Of a stretch of 64,000 bases of DNA, positions 43,693-51,732 are shown one piece after another. The stretch spans positions 26,170-90,169 of the forward strand of contig NZ_WARX01000037.1 in the NCBI RefSeq assembly GCF_009720385.1, in the 5' to 3' direction. The stretch comes from Catellatospora vulcania (GTDB lineage: Bacteria; Actinomycetota; Actinomycetes; Mycobacteriales; Micromonosporaceae). The translations under genes were made by a program, and so were the position numbers. The notes under the pieces are model-generated. The model was given only the letters and a program-made list of their open reading frames with translations. It was not told where the DNA came from and ran no database searches. The number at the start of each line of letters is the position of its first letter. The stretch's first letter is position 1.

Positions 43693-43781
43693 CCGAGTTG
43701 CCAGGGCAAACACTCTTCCGGAATCATGCAAAAAGGCGAATGCCGCTCACTGTATGACGAGCCGAAAGGGTCGACCGCCAC
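43675..43781 (+). promoter_or_regulatory. Promoter and AT-richer leader of the MHYT gene
   Basis: TATACT (43675-43680) lies in the last codons of helY and is the best -10 match of the region. A transcript from there would have a leader of about 95 nt. It includes CAGGGCAAAC (43701-43710), GCAAAAAGGCGAATGCC and AAAGGGTC before the ATG. The leader is poorer in GC than its surroundings, as structured RNAs are here. CAGGGCAAAC and a later GCAAA word recall the c-di-GMP-I riboswitch, but the full fold could not be drawn, so no class is assigned. Confidence 0.3.
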
Positions 43782-44630
43782 ATGGCCGACGTTCATCACT
43801 TCACCCACGGCCTCGTCACGCCCGGCGTGGCGTACGCGCTGTCCATCCTCGGCTCCTCACTGGGCCTGATCTGCACGGCCCGCATGCGCACCGCGACCAC
43901 CGGCAAGCAGCGGTTCTGGTGGATCGTGCTGGCCGCCTGGGCGCTGGGCGGCACCGCGATCTGGGCGATGCACTTCATGGCCATGATGGGCTTCAGTGTC
44001 GACGGGGCGCAGATCCGCTATGACACCCCGCGCACCGCGCTGAGCGCGCTGGTCGCGATCGTCGTGGTCGGCCTGGGCCTGTGGATCGTCGGGTTCGGCA
44101 AGCCGAACATCGCCCGCATCGTCGTCGGCGGCATCTTCACCGGCGTCGGCGTGGCGGGCATGCACTACCTGGGCATGTTCGCGATGCGCCTGAACGGCGA
44201 GGTGTCCTACGACACGAGCCTCGTCGCCGCCTCGTTGATCATCGCCGTGGTGGCCGCGACCGTCGCGCTGTGGTTCACCGTCGTGCTGAGCCGGCCGCTG
44301 GCCATCGCCGGGGCGGCCCTGCTGATGGGCGTCGCGGTGTGCGGCATGCACTACACCGGCATGGCCGCGATGTCGGTGCGGCTGACCACGCCGACGCTGG
44401 GCGGCGGGATCGGCGGCACGTCGGCGGCGAACCTGCTGGTGCCGATCGGCGTGCTGGTGCTGCTGGTGATCGGCGGCCTGGTCTTCGCGATCGGGGCTGC
44501 CCCCACCAAGGAGGACATGGCCGCCCGCGAGTACCTGGAGCGCGTGCAGGCCGCCCGCGAGGAGGCCGTGGTCGCGCAGCAGCGTGGCACCGTGCGCCGT
44601 CCCACCGCGTTCACCCCGCGCGGCAAGTGA
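43782..44630 (+). CDS. MHYT-domain integral membrane sensor
   Basis: A 282-residue protein with seven to eight TMs and three MHYT motifs: AMHFMAMM near residue 65, GMHYLGMFAM near 125 and CGMHYTGMAAM near 187. The His and Met residues are proposed to bind copper and sense O2, CO or NO. The C-terminal 45 residues are cytoplasmic and helical. No GGDEF, EAL or kinase output domain is attached, so signal output must involve another protein. AAAGGG lies about 12 nt before the ATG. Confidence 0.9.
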   Translation: MADVHHFTHGLVTPGVAYALSILGSSLGLICTARMRTATTGKQRFWWIVLAAWALGGTAIWAMHFMAMMGFSVDGAQIRYDTPRTALSALVAIVVVGLGLWIVGFGKPNIARIVVGGIFTGVGVAGMHYLGMFAMRLNGEVSYDTSLVAASLIIAVVAATVALWFTVVLSRPLAIAGAALLMGVAVCGMHYTGMAAMSVRLTTPTLGGGIGGTSAANLLVPIGVLVLLVIGGLVFAIGAAPTKEDMAAREYLERVQAAREEAVVAQQRGTVRRPTAFTPRGK

Positions 44631-44658
44631 CCCGCCGCTCCGTTCGCTGACACGCACT

Positions 44659-44688
44659 CCGCCCGTGCCGCTCCGGCGGCACGGGCGG
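44659..44688. terminator. Hairpin after the MHYT gene
   Basis: CCGCCCGTGCCG and CGGCACGGGCGG pair over 12 bp around CTCCGG, 28 bp after the stop codon. Confidence 0.75.
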
Positions 44689-44734
44689 ACGCGTCTGCGG
44701 GTGGGTGTCCCAGGCCTGTGGCAGGCTGTCTGGC

Positions 44735-45652
44735 ATGACCGCACCCCTGCTCGCCATCGACGCGCCGAGCCTGTACTTCCGCGCCTTCCACGGTGTGCCC
44801 GCCAAAGCGGCGATGGCCCCGAACGGCACCCCGGTCAACGCGGTGCGCGGCTTCCTGGACATGGTCACCACGCTGGTCAGGGGCCGCCGACCGGGCCGGC
44901 TGGTGTGCGCGCTCGACTACGACTGGCGGCCTGCCTGGCGGGTGGCGCTGATCAGCACCTACAAGACGCACCGGGTGGCCCCCGCGGGCGGCGAGGAGGT
45001 GCCCGACGAGCTGGTGCCGCAGGTCGACCTGCTGCTGGAGGTGCTCGACGCGTTCGGCATCGTGGCGTACGGGGTGGACGGCAACGAGGCCGACGACGTG
45101 CTCGGCACGCTCGCCGCCACCCAGGCCGCGCCGGTCGAGGTGGTCTCCGGCGACCGCGACCTGTTCCAGCTGGTCGACGACGAGCGCGGGGTGCGCCTGC
45201 TCTACGTCGGCCGCGGCGTGGCCAAGCTGGAGGACTGCGACGAGGCCGCGGTGCTGGCCAAGTACGGCGTCCCGGCGGGCGGTTACGCCGACTTCGCGGC
45301 GCTGCGCGGCGACCCGAGCGACGGCCTGCCCGGCGTGGCGGGCGTGGGGGAGAAGACCGCGGCCCGGCTGATCGAGCGCTACGGCAGCCTGGACGCGATC
45401 GTCGCGGCGGTGGCCGACCCGGCCGCCGACTTCGCCGCGGGCCTGCGCACGAAGCTGGAGGCGGCCGCCGACTACCTGGCCGTCGCGCCGAAGGTGGTGC
45501 GGGTGGCCACCGACCTGAAGCTGCCCGAGCACGACCTGACCCTGCCCGCCGCCCCACGCGACCCGGACCGGCTGCTGGCGCTGGCCGAGCAGTGGAACCT
45601 GGCGAGCCCGTGCCGCCGGCTGGTCGACGCCCTCGCGGAGAACGCCGGGTAA
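44735..45652 (+). CDS. 5'-3' exonuclease, Pol I N-terminal-like
   Basis: A 305-residue stand-alone flap-type nuclease. The metal-binding acidic residues lie in LLAIDAPSLYFRAFHG, GVDGNEADDVLGTLAA and VEVVSGDRDLFQLVDD. The helix-hairpin-helix DNA-binding part reads GLPGVAGVGEKTAARLIERY. It removes RNA primers or flaps. Relative to mycobacteria it corresponds to Rv2090, the neighbour of helY, so synteny continues to here. ATG 44735 is the family start; its promoter is unclear. Confidence 0.9.
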   Translation: MTAPLLAIDAPSLYFRAFHGVPAKAAMAPNGTPVNAVRGFLDMVTTLVRGRRPGRLVCALDYDWRPAWRVALISTYKTHRVAPAGGEEVPDELVPQVDLLLEVLDAFGIVAYGVDGNEADDVLGTLAATQAAPVEVVSGDRDLFQLVDDERGVRLLYVGRGVAKLEDCDEAAVLAKYGVPAGGYADFAALRGDPSDGLPGVAGVGEKTAARLIERYGSLDAIVAAVADPAADFAAGLRTKLEAAADYLAVAPKVVRVATDLKLPEHDLTLPAAPRDPDRLLALAEQWNLASPCRRLVDALAENAG

Positions 45653-45719
45653 ACACGGGCCGCCGAGTCGGCATGACCTTCGCCGCGCCGGGCATACGCT
45701 GGGGATGCGGAGGATGACA

Positions 45720-46211
45720 GTGACTGACATCGACGGTGACCGGCGGCCGGAGTCGGCGGAGGATCCGGACGAGCGGTGGAACCGCAACTACTCGGAGCTG
45801 CTCCAGGAGCTGCGGGTGGCGCAGACAGGCGTGCAGATCCTGTTCGCGTTCCTGCTGACGCTGCCGTTCTCGGTGGGCTTCGAGAAGATCAACGGCACCG
45901 AGCGGGTGCTGTACGTGGTCACGTTCATCTGCAGCGGGCTGGCGGCGGCCCTGCTCATCGCCCCGGTCAGCTACCACCGGTTGTCGTTCCGGGAGGGGCG
46001 CAAGCCGCAGATCGTGCGCACCGCGCACGTGCTCGCGCAGTTCGGCCTGTTCTTCGAGATGACCGCCATCGTGCTCGCGATCTACCTGGTCGTGGACGTG
46101 GTGTCGGGGGCGCGCTGGGCGGGCTTCCTCGGCGGCGGCATCGCCCTGGTCTACATCCTGCTCTGGTACGTGCTGCCGCTGGCCACCAAACCGTCGGAGC
46201 CCGGCGACTGA
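45720..46211 (+). CDS. DUF6328 family membrane protein
   Basis: A 163-residue protein with four TM helices (LFAFLLTLPFSVGF, VLYVVTFICSGLAAALLIAP, FFEMTAIVLAIYLVVDVV, GGGIALVYILLWYVLPLAT) and a charged N-terminus (DERWNRNYSELLQELRVAQT). I place the start at GTG 45720 because GGAGG at 45709-45713 has correct spacing; in-frame ATGs at 45705 and 45714 are alternatives, and TACGCT at 45695-45700 serves as -10. No function is known. Confidence 0.8.
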   Translation: MTDIDGDRRPESAEDPDERWNRNYSELLQELRVAQTGVQILFAFLLTLPFSVGFEKINGTERVLYVVTFICSGLAAALLIAPVSYHRLSFREGRKPQIVRTAHVLAQFGLFFEMTAIVLAIYLVVDVVSGARWAGFLGGGIALVYILLWYVLPLATKPSEPGD

Positions 46212-46225
46212 CCCCGGACATACGG

Positions 46226-46266
46226 GAAGCCCGGCTTATCTGAACTTGTCAGATCGGTCGGGCTTC
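46226..46266. terminator. Bidirectional two-part hairpin
   Basis: Outer GAAGCCCG/CGGGCTTC and inner ATCTGA/TCAGAT stems stack between the DUF6328 gene and the convergent Usp gene. Confidence 0.75.
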
Positions 46267-46314
46267 ACTTGTCACGTTAGACCGGCATATCCGGCATGTC
46301 AACACCTGCTCCGA

Positions 46315-47211
46315 TTATTTCCTGGCCTCGTCGCGCAGGTGCGCCACCACCACCGGGCACCCGGCGTGGTGGATCAGCGCCTGGCTGACCGAGCCCAGCA
46401 GCAACCCCGTGAACCCGCCCAGGCCCCGGCAGCCGACGACCACGAGCTGCGCGCCCATGGACTGCTCGGTCAGCGCGGCCGCCGCCGAGGACTCCATCGT
46501 GATCCGCTGCAGGTCGATGCGGGGGTACCGGTCGTGCCAGCCCGCGACGGCCGTCTCCAGCACCGACTCCTCCTGGGCGCGCAGCGTGTCGACGTCGTAC
46601 ACGAACGGCATGCCCGCCGCTCCGGTGGTGACCGGCCCGAGCCAGGCGTGCACCGCGGTGACGCCGCAGCCGCGCAGGTCGGCCTCGTCGAAGGCGAACG
46701 CCAGCGCGGCCCCCGACTGCGGCGAGCCGTCCACGCCGACCACGATCCGGCCCACCGCGCCCATACCCGCCCGGTTCGGCGCGGCCGGCGGGCGCACCAC
46801 CGCGACCGCGCACCGGGCGTGCATCGACACCTGCAGGCTCGTCGAGCCGAGCATCAGGTCGTGGAACCCGCCGTGGCCCCGGCTGCCGACGACCACCACG
46901 GCCGCGGACTCCGACTCCCGGATCAGGCCGTGCGCCGGGTCGTCACGCAGCACCTCGCTGGTCAGCGTGAGGCCTGGCCGCATGGCGCGTGCCTCGGCCA
47001 TCGCGTGCTCGGTGATCCCGTGGCCGGCCGAGGACAGCGCCGCCTCCGCGACGCCGTCGCCGAGCCGGGGCCCGGGGTCCTCACTCACGTAGACGATCTT
47101 CAGGGGCAGCTCCCGCAGCGCGGCCTCGTCGGCCGCCCAGCGCAGCGCTGTGGTCGCGGCCGGGGAGCCGTCCACGCCCACCACCACCGGCCCGGTCAGA
47201 CCGACGCTCAT
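46315..47211 (-). CDS. Tandem-domain universal stress protein
   Basis: A 298-residue protein with two UspA domains. Each begins with the nucleotide-contacting strand (VVVGVDGSPAATTALRWA and IVVGVDGSPQSGAALAFAFD) and ends with the ATP loop (VVGSRGHGGFHDLMLGSTS and VVGCRGLGGFTGLLLGSVSQ). The G-2x-G-9x-G-S pattern indicates ATP binding in both halves. GGGAGG is 6 nt before ATG 47211. Similar proteins in actinobacteria respond to hypoxia or stationary phase. It is a single-gene unit. Confidence 0.93.
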   Translation of the reverse strand: MSVGLTGPVVVGVDGSPAATTALRWAADEAALRELPLKIVYVSEDPGPRLGDGVAEAALSSAGHGITEHAMAEARAMRPGLTLTSEVLRDDPAHGLIRESESAAVVVVGSRGHGGFHDLMLGSTSLQVSMHARCAVAVVRPPAAPNRAGMGAVGRIVVGVDGSPQSGAALAFAFDEADLRGCGVTAVHAWLGPVTTGAAGMPFVYDVDTLRAQEESVLETAVAGWHDRYPRIDLQRITMESSAAAALTEQSMGAQLVVVGCRGLGGFTGLLLGSVSQALIHHAGCPVVVAHLRDEARK

Positions 47212-47305
47212 GACCCGCCTCCCTGCGCAGCTCCGCTCACCTCCACTATGTCCGGTTCCCGGACCGGTCTGGTGGGAAACGGCGCTGTCCGGCGGCGCGG
47301 TGGGC

Positions 47306-47370
47306 AAGATCGGTGTTTTGTGTCAGAACCTCAGGTCTGACCACACTTTCGGGCCGTAAACGCCGATCTT
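47306..47370. repeat. GATCGCTGTTTCG palindromic repeat, copy 5
   Basis: Arms AAGATCGGTGTTTTG and GTAAACGCCGATCTT bracket TCAGAACCTCAGGTCTGACC and CACTTT. It lies between the divergent Usp and acyl-CoA dehydrogenase genes, so here it cannot be a terminator for either. Confidence 0.75.
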
Positions 47371-47398
47371 GAAGTAGATCCGGCCCGACGCGGACACC

Positions 47399-47414
47399 TA
47401 ACGTTCGTTAAGCT
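47399..47414 (+). promoter_or_regulatory. Leaderless promoter with inverted repeat for the acyl-CoA dehydrogenase
   Basis: TAAGCT (47409-47414) ends 6 nt before ATG 47421. TAACG/CGTTA arms (47399-47410) overlap it, a size typical of TetR-type fatty-acid regulators. No regulator gene is adjacent. Confidence 0.5.
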
Positions 47415-47420
47415 GGCTTC

Positions 47421-48569
47421 ATGCCCGCCGTTACCCGCCTGCTTCCCACCCCTGAAGCACACGACCTGCTCGAACTCACCCGCGAGATCGCGGACAAGGA
47501 GCTCGCGCCGCACGCCGACGACTTCGAAGCGCGCGGGGAGTTCCCCCGCGAACTGATCCGCACCCTGGGCCGCTCCGGCCTGCTCGGCCTGCCCTACTCC
47601 GCCGAGTACGGCGGCGCGGAGCAGCCGTACGAGGTCTACCTGCAGGTGCTGGAGATCCTGGCCAGCCGCTGGGTCGCCATCGCCGAGACCGTCAGCGTGC
47701 ACACCTTGGCCGCCTACCCGTTGGCCCACCACGGCACCGCGGAGCAGCGCGAGCGCTGGCTGCCCGACATGATCGGCGGCGAGCTGCTCGGCGCGTACTG
47801 CCTGTCCGAGCCCGCCGGCGGTTCCGACGCGGCGAACCTGACCACGAAGGCGACTCGCGACGGCGACGCGTACCGGGTGAGCGGCACCAAGGCGTGGATC
47901 ACGCACGCGGGTGTGGCCGACTTCTACAACGTCTTCTGCCGCACCGGCGGGCCCGGCCCGAAGGGCATCTCCTGCCTGCTGGCCCCGGCGGACACGCCGG
48001 GTCTGCACCCGCAGGCCCGGGAGAAGACCATGGGCCTGCGCTCCTCGCCGGTCGCCCAGATCGCGTTCGACGACGCGGTGGTGCCCGCCGAGCGGCTCAT
48101 CGGCGGGGAGGGCGAGGGCTTCCGGATCGCGATGGGCGCGCTGGACTCGGGCCGCCTCGGCATCGCCGCCTGCGCCATCGGCCTGGCCCAGGGCGCGCTG
48201 GACTACGCGATCGGCTACGCCCGGGAGCGGGTGCAGTTCGGCAAGCCGATCATCGACCTGCAGGGGCTGGGCTTCATGCTGGCCGACGCGGCGACGCAGA
48301 TCTCCGCGGCGCGGGCGCTGATGCTGCACGCGGCCCGGCTGCGCGACGCGGGCCTGCCGTACTCGATCGAGGCGGCCAAGACCAAGCTGTTCGCCACCGA
48401 CATGGCCATGCAGGTCGCCACGGACGCCGTGCAGGTGCTGGGCGGGGCGGGCTACGTGGCCGACCACCCGGTCGAGCGGTACTTCCGCGAGGCCAAGGTG
48501 CTGCAGATCGTCGAGGGCACCAATCAGATCCAGCGCATGGTCATCGCCCGGTCGCTCGCCAAGGACTGA
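47421..48569 (+). CDS. Acyl-CoA dehydrogenase
   Basis: A 382-residue FAD enzyme for the first step of beta-oxidation or branched amino-acid breakdown. Signatures are CLSEPAGGSDAANLTTKA near residue 130 and LGGAGYVADHPVERYFREAK near residue 340. The catalytic Glu follows in IVEGTNQIQR. The length and Glu position fit the short/medium-chain group. No electron-transfer flavoprotein or thiolase genes are near, so the chain specificity is open. A hairpin follows the stop. Confidence 0.93.
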   Translation: MPAVTRLLPTPEAHDLLELTREIADKELAPHADDFEARGEFPRELIRTLGRSGLLGLPYSAEYGGAEQPYEVYLQVLEILASRWVAIAETVSVHTLAAYPLAHHGTAEQRERWLPDMIGGELLGAYCLSEPAGGSDAANLTTKATRDGDAYRVSGTKAWITHAGVADFYNVFCRTGGPGPKGISCLLAPADTPGLHPQAREKTMGLRSSPVAQIAFDDAVVPAERLIGGEGEGFRIAMGALDSGRLGIAACAIGLAQGALDYAIGYARERVQFGKPIIDLQGLGFMLADAATQISAARALMLHAARLRDAGLPYSIEAAKTKLFATDMAMQVATDAVQVLGGAGYVADHPVERYFREAKVLQIVEGTNQIQRMVIARSLAKD

Positions 48570-48593
48570 ACCCCTTTTCCGTCGTACGCCGGT

Positions 48594-48622
48594 CCGGATC
48601 CGTGGCACGCGCCACGATCCGG
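48594..48622. terminator. Hairpin after the acyl-CoA dehydrogenase gene
   Basis: CCGGAT, one bulged C, then CGTGGC pair with GCCACGATCCGG around an ACGC loop, 25 bp after the stop. Confidence 0.7.
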
Positions 48623-48636
48623 ATCGGCGTTTCCTG

Positions 48637-48685
48637 TTGTGTCCGGCGCGACCTGGTGATGTAATTCCTACAAAGCCGCTAGGAA
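48637..48685 (+). promoter_or_regulatory. Promoter with operator for the cysteine dioxygenase operon
   Basis: TTGTGT (48637-48642) and TGTAAT (48660-48665) are 17 bp apart. TTCCTA (48665-48670) and TAGGAA (48680-48685) form an inverted repeat with 9-nt spacing directly over the expected start site, so a repressor there would block transcription. Cysteine-responsive Rrf2- or GntR-type control is a guess. Confidence 0.6.
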
Positions 48686-48700
48686 AAGCAGGTGATCTGA

Positions 48701-49177
48701 ATGATCGTCACCACCGGGGTCCGGGCCGACCATCTGAATACCGCCCGCCGTCTGGCCGACAACCCGGCCGACTGGCCGGTCACGCCCCGGTTCGACCCGG
48801 ATCAGCGCTGGTATCACCGCCTGCTCGACGGGCCCGGGGTCGAGGCCTGGCTGCTGACCTGGCTGCCCGGCCAGGAGACCGACCTGCACGACCACGGCGG
48901 CAGCGCCGGCGCGTTCGTGGTCGTCTCCGGCGCGCTGACCGAACGGACCCTGACCGAGGCGCGCGACGGCACTACCGCGCTCACCAGCCGGCTGCTGACC
49001 GCCGGCGCGGCCCGCCAGTTCGGCGAGCACCACGTGCACCAGATCGTCAACGCCGGTCCCGTGCCCGCCGTCAGCGTGCACGTGTACGGGCCGGAGCTGA
49101 CCAGCATGACGCGCTACCGGCTCCAGGCCGGACGGTTGCTGGTGGCCGCGGTCGACCGGGCGGGAGCACAGTGGTGA
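48701..49177 (+). CDS. Cysteine dioxygenase (type I)
   Basis: A 158-residue cupin that oxidises cysteine to cysteine sulfinate with O2 and Fe(II). The iron ligands are the His pair in TDLHDHGGSAGAFVVVSG and a third His in EHHVHQIVN. The Gly after HDHG replaces the cross-linked Cys of animal enzymes, as in other bacteria. AGGTGA precedes ATG 48701. The stop overlaps the rhodanese start (GTGA), so the two are translated together and sulfur handling is shared. Confidence 0.9.
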   Translation: MIVTTGVRADHLNTARRLADNPADWPVTPRFDPDQRWYHRLLDGPGVEAWLLTWLPGQETDLHDHGGSAGAFVVVSGALTERTLTEARDGTTALTSRLLTAGAARQFGEHHVHQIVNAGPVPAVSVHVYGPELTSMTRYRLQAGRLLVAAVDRAGAQW

Positions 49178-49587
49178 GCGTGCACACCGACCTCACCGCG
49201 CCCGCGGGCTCGCGCGGCATCGACGAGATCCTCGCCGCAGCGCGCTCCCGGCTGACCCGCGTCGACGCGGCCGAGGCCGCCGCCGCCCAGCGGGACGGGA
49301 CGCTGCTGGTGGACATCCGGCCGGCCGCTCAGCGGGCCGCGCACGGCGGCATCCCCGACGCGCTGATCATCGAGCGGAACGTCCTGGAGTGGCGCTTCGA
49401 CCCGCGCAGCGACGCCCGGCTGCCGGTGGCCGACCGGTACGACCTGCCGGTGGTGGTGTTCTGCCAGGAGGGCTACACGTCCTCGCTGGCCGCGGCCGCT
49501 CTGCAGGACCTCGGCCTGCACCGGGCCACCGACCTCGCGGGCGGCTTCGCCGCCTGGCAGGCCGCGGGGCTGCCGGTCACGGCCTGA
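49174..49587 (+). CDS. Rhodanese-like sulfurtransferase
   Basis: A 137-residue single-domain rhodanese. The catalytic loop is VVVFCQEGYTSSLAAAA with Cys near residue 94, and LLVDIRPAAQRAAHGGIPDA is the family N-terminal motif. GTG 49174 overlaps the cysteine dioxygenase stop by 4 nt and has GGGAG upstream. It probably moves sulfane sulfur or sulfite produced in cysteine breakdown. Confidence 0.9.
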   Translation: MSVHTDLTAPAGSRGIDEILAAARSRLTRVDAAEAAAAQRDGTLLVDIRPAAQRAAHGGIPDALIIERNVLEWRFDPRSDARLPVADRYDLPVVVFCQEGYTSSLAAAALQDLGLHRATDLAGGFAAWQAAGLPVTA

Positions 49588-49700
49588 CCGGGCCGGTCCG
49601 GTCACCGACAGCCACCCCGTCGACACCTCTGCTGATCTTGCGGGAGCACTGCGGCCATGGCAGGCTGCCGGGAGCCCCGTCAACGAGGAGGAGGCACGAC

Positions 49701-50492
49701 ATGGCCGTCGACCCCCGGACGCTGGTCGAGGAGTGGGACGCCTGGCGTGCCGCCCGTGAGCAGGAACTGCGTGCCCCGCACGGCTGGCTGAGCCTCACCG
49801 CGCTGCACTGGCTGCCCGCGCAGCAGGTCACCCTGCCGGGCGTGCCGGGGCGCTGGGGGCCGCACGCCGACGGCGTGCTGCTGCTGGCCGACTCCACGGA
49901 CGGGCTAAGCCATGCGGGTGAATCCGTCGAGGGCGAGCTGGTGCTCAGCCCGGTCGAGGGCGGCGCCGGCATCACGCTCGACCACGGCGACCGGCTCATC
50001 GAGATCATCCAGCGCGGTGGGGCGTACGCCCTGCGCGTGCGCGACCCCCAGGCGCCCACCCGGACCGGCTTCACCGGTGTGCCCACCTTCGCGCTCGACG
50101 CGCGCTGGGTATGCGACGCGGTGTTCGAGGCCTACGACACGCCCCGCCCGGTCACCGTCGGCGCGGTCATCCCCGGGCTGACCCACGACCAGATCGCCCG
50201 CGGCGTGCTGCGGTTCGAGGTCGACGGGGTCGCGCAGGCGCTGACGGCCATGGACGGCGGTGACGGCAGCCTGTCGGTGCTGTTCCGCGACGCCACCAGC
50301 GGGGTCTCCACGCACGGCGGGGCACGCTCGCTGACGGTGGACGAGCCCGGCCAGGACGGGTCCGCGGTCGTCGACTTCAACCGCGCGGTCAACATGCCGT
50401 GCGCGTTCACCGACTACGGCACGTGCCCGCTGCCGCCGCCGGAGAACCTGCTGGCGGTCGCGGTGGAGGCGGGGGAGCGTACCCCCCGCTGA
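49701..50492 (+). CDS. DUF1684 family protein
   Basis: A 263-residue soluble protein. The C-terminal signature is FNRAVNMPCAFTDYGTCPLP followed by PPENLLAVAVEAGE, which defines the family; the N-terminus has EWDAWRAAREQELRAPHGWL and LTALHWL. The activity is unknown. GGAGGAGG lies before ATG 49701. The stop codon is one base away from the stop of the opposing small gene at 50494. Confidence 0.88.
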   Translation: MAVDPRTLVEEWDAWRAAREQELRAPHGWLSLTALHWLPAQQVTLPGVPGRWGPHADGVLLLADSTDGLSHAGESVEGELVLSPVEGGAGITLDHGDRLIEIIQRGGAYALRVRDPQAPTRTGFTGVPTFALDARWVCDAVFEAYDTPRPVTVGAVIPGLTHDQIARGVLRFEVDGVAQALTAMDGGDGSLSVLFRDATSGVSTHGGARSLTVDEPGQDGSAVVDFNRAVNMPCAFTDYGTCPLPPPENLLAVAVEAGERTPR

Positions 50493-50493
50493 G

Positions 50494-50739
50494 TCACCAG
50501 TGCTGGCCGCCGTGCCCTGCGGCCAGCGCCTGCTCGTGCGCGCGGCTCTTCTTGAGCTTGCGCGGGATGCGTTCCTTCTTGTGCTTGCCGTTCTGGTGCG
50601 TGCTCAGCCCGGCCAGGGCCGTGTAGCCGTCCTCGGTCGCCTGGGTGCGGCGACGCCGGATCGCCATCACGGCGCCCACACCCGCGGCCGCCGCGGACAC
50701 CACCCCGGCGGTGATCCAGCTGATCTTGCTCGTTGCCAT
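50494..50739 (-). CDS. Small membrane protein with basic tail
   Basis: An 81-residue protein with one TM near the N-terminus (ISWITAGVVSAAAAGVGAVM) followed directly by RRRR and a Lys/Arg/His-rich cytoplasmic region (KHKKERIPRKLKKSRAHEQ). GGAGAGGG precedes the ATG. I recognise no family. The basic tail might bind nucleic acid or acidic lipid. Confidence 0.65.
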   Translation of the reverse strand: MATSKISWITAGVVSAAAAGVGAVMAIRRRRTQATEDGYTALAGLSTHQNGKHKKERIPRKLKKSRAHEQALAAGHGGQHW

Positions 50740-50896
50740 CGCCCTCTCCTTCGTGCCGCCCGCGGAACGTGGACGGGCCGCCGAACCGCGCGTGGCGGCG
50801 CAGCTGACGAGCCATGTTCCGCTGCTCGACCATAGCCCGATGGAAGCTGATATGAGGCGATTTGCCTATTCGGCTGCGGCATCGCGGACGCAGACG

Positions 50897-50933
50897 ACTC
50901 CGCCCCCGGCTGCCAGGCAGGCGGGGGCGGAGT
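50897..50933. terminator. Terminator of the FKBP gene
   Basis: ACTCCGCCCCCG and CGGGGGCGGAGT pair over 12 bp, 18 bp after the minus-strand stop. The remaining 50740-50896 should contain the promoter of the small membrane gene; no clear boxes were found. Confidence 0.75.
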
Positions 50934-50950
50934 GCCGCGAGGGACGCGGA

Positions 50951-51640
50951 TCAGGCGGGGTTGATCCCGAGCACGTCCACGACGAAGCGCAGCGGGCCGG
51001 GCAGCCGGGAGTCCGGGCCGTCGCCGTACGCCAGGTCGGAGGGGATGTCCAGCTGCACGCGGCTGCCCACCTTCACCCCGACCAGGCCCTGGTCCCAGCC
51101 CTTGATGACCTGGCCGGCGCCGATGGGCACCGGGTAGGCCTGCTTGTTGTCCCAGGAGGCGTCGAACTGCTCGCCGGTGGCGTACTTGACGCCCACGTAG
51201 TTCACCGTGATGGTGTCGCCGGACTTGACCACGGGGCCCTTGCCCTCGATGAGCGTGGTCACCTTCAGTTCCTTGGGGGTGCCCGTGCCCTTGGTGACCA
51301 CCGGCTTGGTGCCCAGCGCCGGGTCGGCGCCCGCGGGCAGCGGCGGGAACTTCGCGTCCGGCGCGGGCGCGTTCGGGTCGGCGGCGTTCGGGTCGGCCGC
51401 CGGGCTCGCGCCCGGGGTCGCCGACGCGCCGGGCGCCGCCGCGGAGCTGTCCTCGGGGCCCTTCTTGAACACCACGAAGGCGAACGCGATCATCAGGGCC
51501 GTGCCGACGAACGTGCCGAGCGTGCCGTACAGGATCTTCCTGCGCTTGGCCGCCTTCGCCGCGGCGACCCGGGCATCACGCCGCTCCGCCTTGGTCGCCC
51601 GCCGGGAACTGTCCGCCCGGTCCTTCACCTGTCCGCTCAC
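50951..51640 (-). CDS. Membrane-anchored FKBP-type peptidyl-prolyl isomerase
   Basis: A 229-residue extracytoplasmic chaperone. A basic cytoplasmic N-terminus (RRATKAERRDARVAAAKAAK) precedes one TM (residues 36-60). A Pro/Ala/Asp linker (ADPNAADPNAPAPDAKFPPL) follows, and the FKBP domain spans residues 120-229 (VNYVGVKYATGEQFDASWD, IKGWDQGLVGVKVGSRVQLD, and IPSDLAYG). Active-site aromatic positions look complete. The GTG start is at 51640. It assists folding of exported proteins. Confidence 0.9.
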   Translation of the reverse strand: MSGQVKDRADSSRRATKAERRDARVAAAKAAKRRKILYGTLGTFVGTALMIAFAFVVFKKGPEDSSAAAPGASATPGASPAADPNAADPNAPAPDAKFPPLPAGADPALGTKPVVTKGTGTPKELKVTTLIEGKGPVVKSGDTITVNYVGVKYATGEQFDASWDNKQAYPVPIGAGQVIKGWDQGLVGVKVGSRVQLDIPSDLAYGDGPDSRLPGPLRFVVDVLGINPA

Positions 51641-51732
51641 GAGTCCTCGAATCTCCGCCGACCGTCATGACATTTTGTGGCACCTGCCACGGCTGCGCAC
51701 ACGCTACCGGTTCACGCGCCGGTCCGCGCGGG

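Noticed and set aside
40108..43731. A minus-strand frame of 1,200 codons joining the HAD protein with sequence antisense to helY
   Set aside because: Only the last 250 codons match a family, and a leaderless promoter lies at their start. The rest is antisense composition.
43701..43775. Firm call of a c-di-GMP-I (GEMM) riboswitch
   Set aside because: Two short words match, but the hairpin with tetraloop between them and the closing stem could not be drawn, so it stays a candidate leader only.
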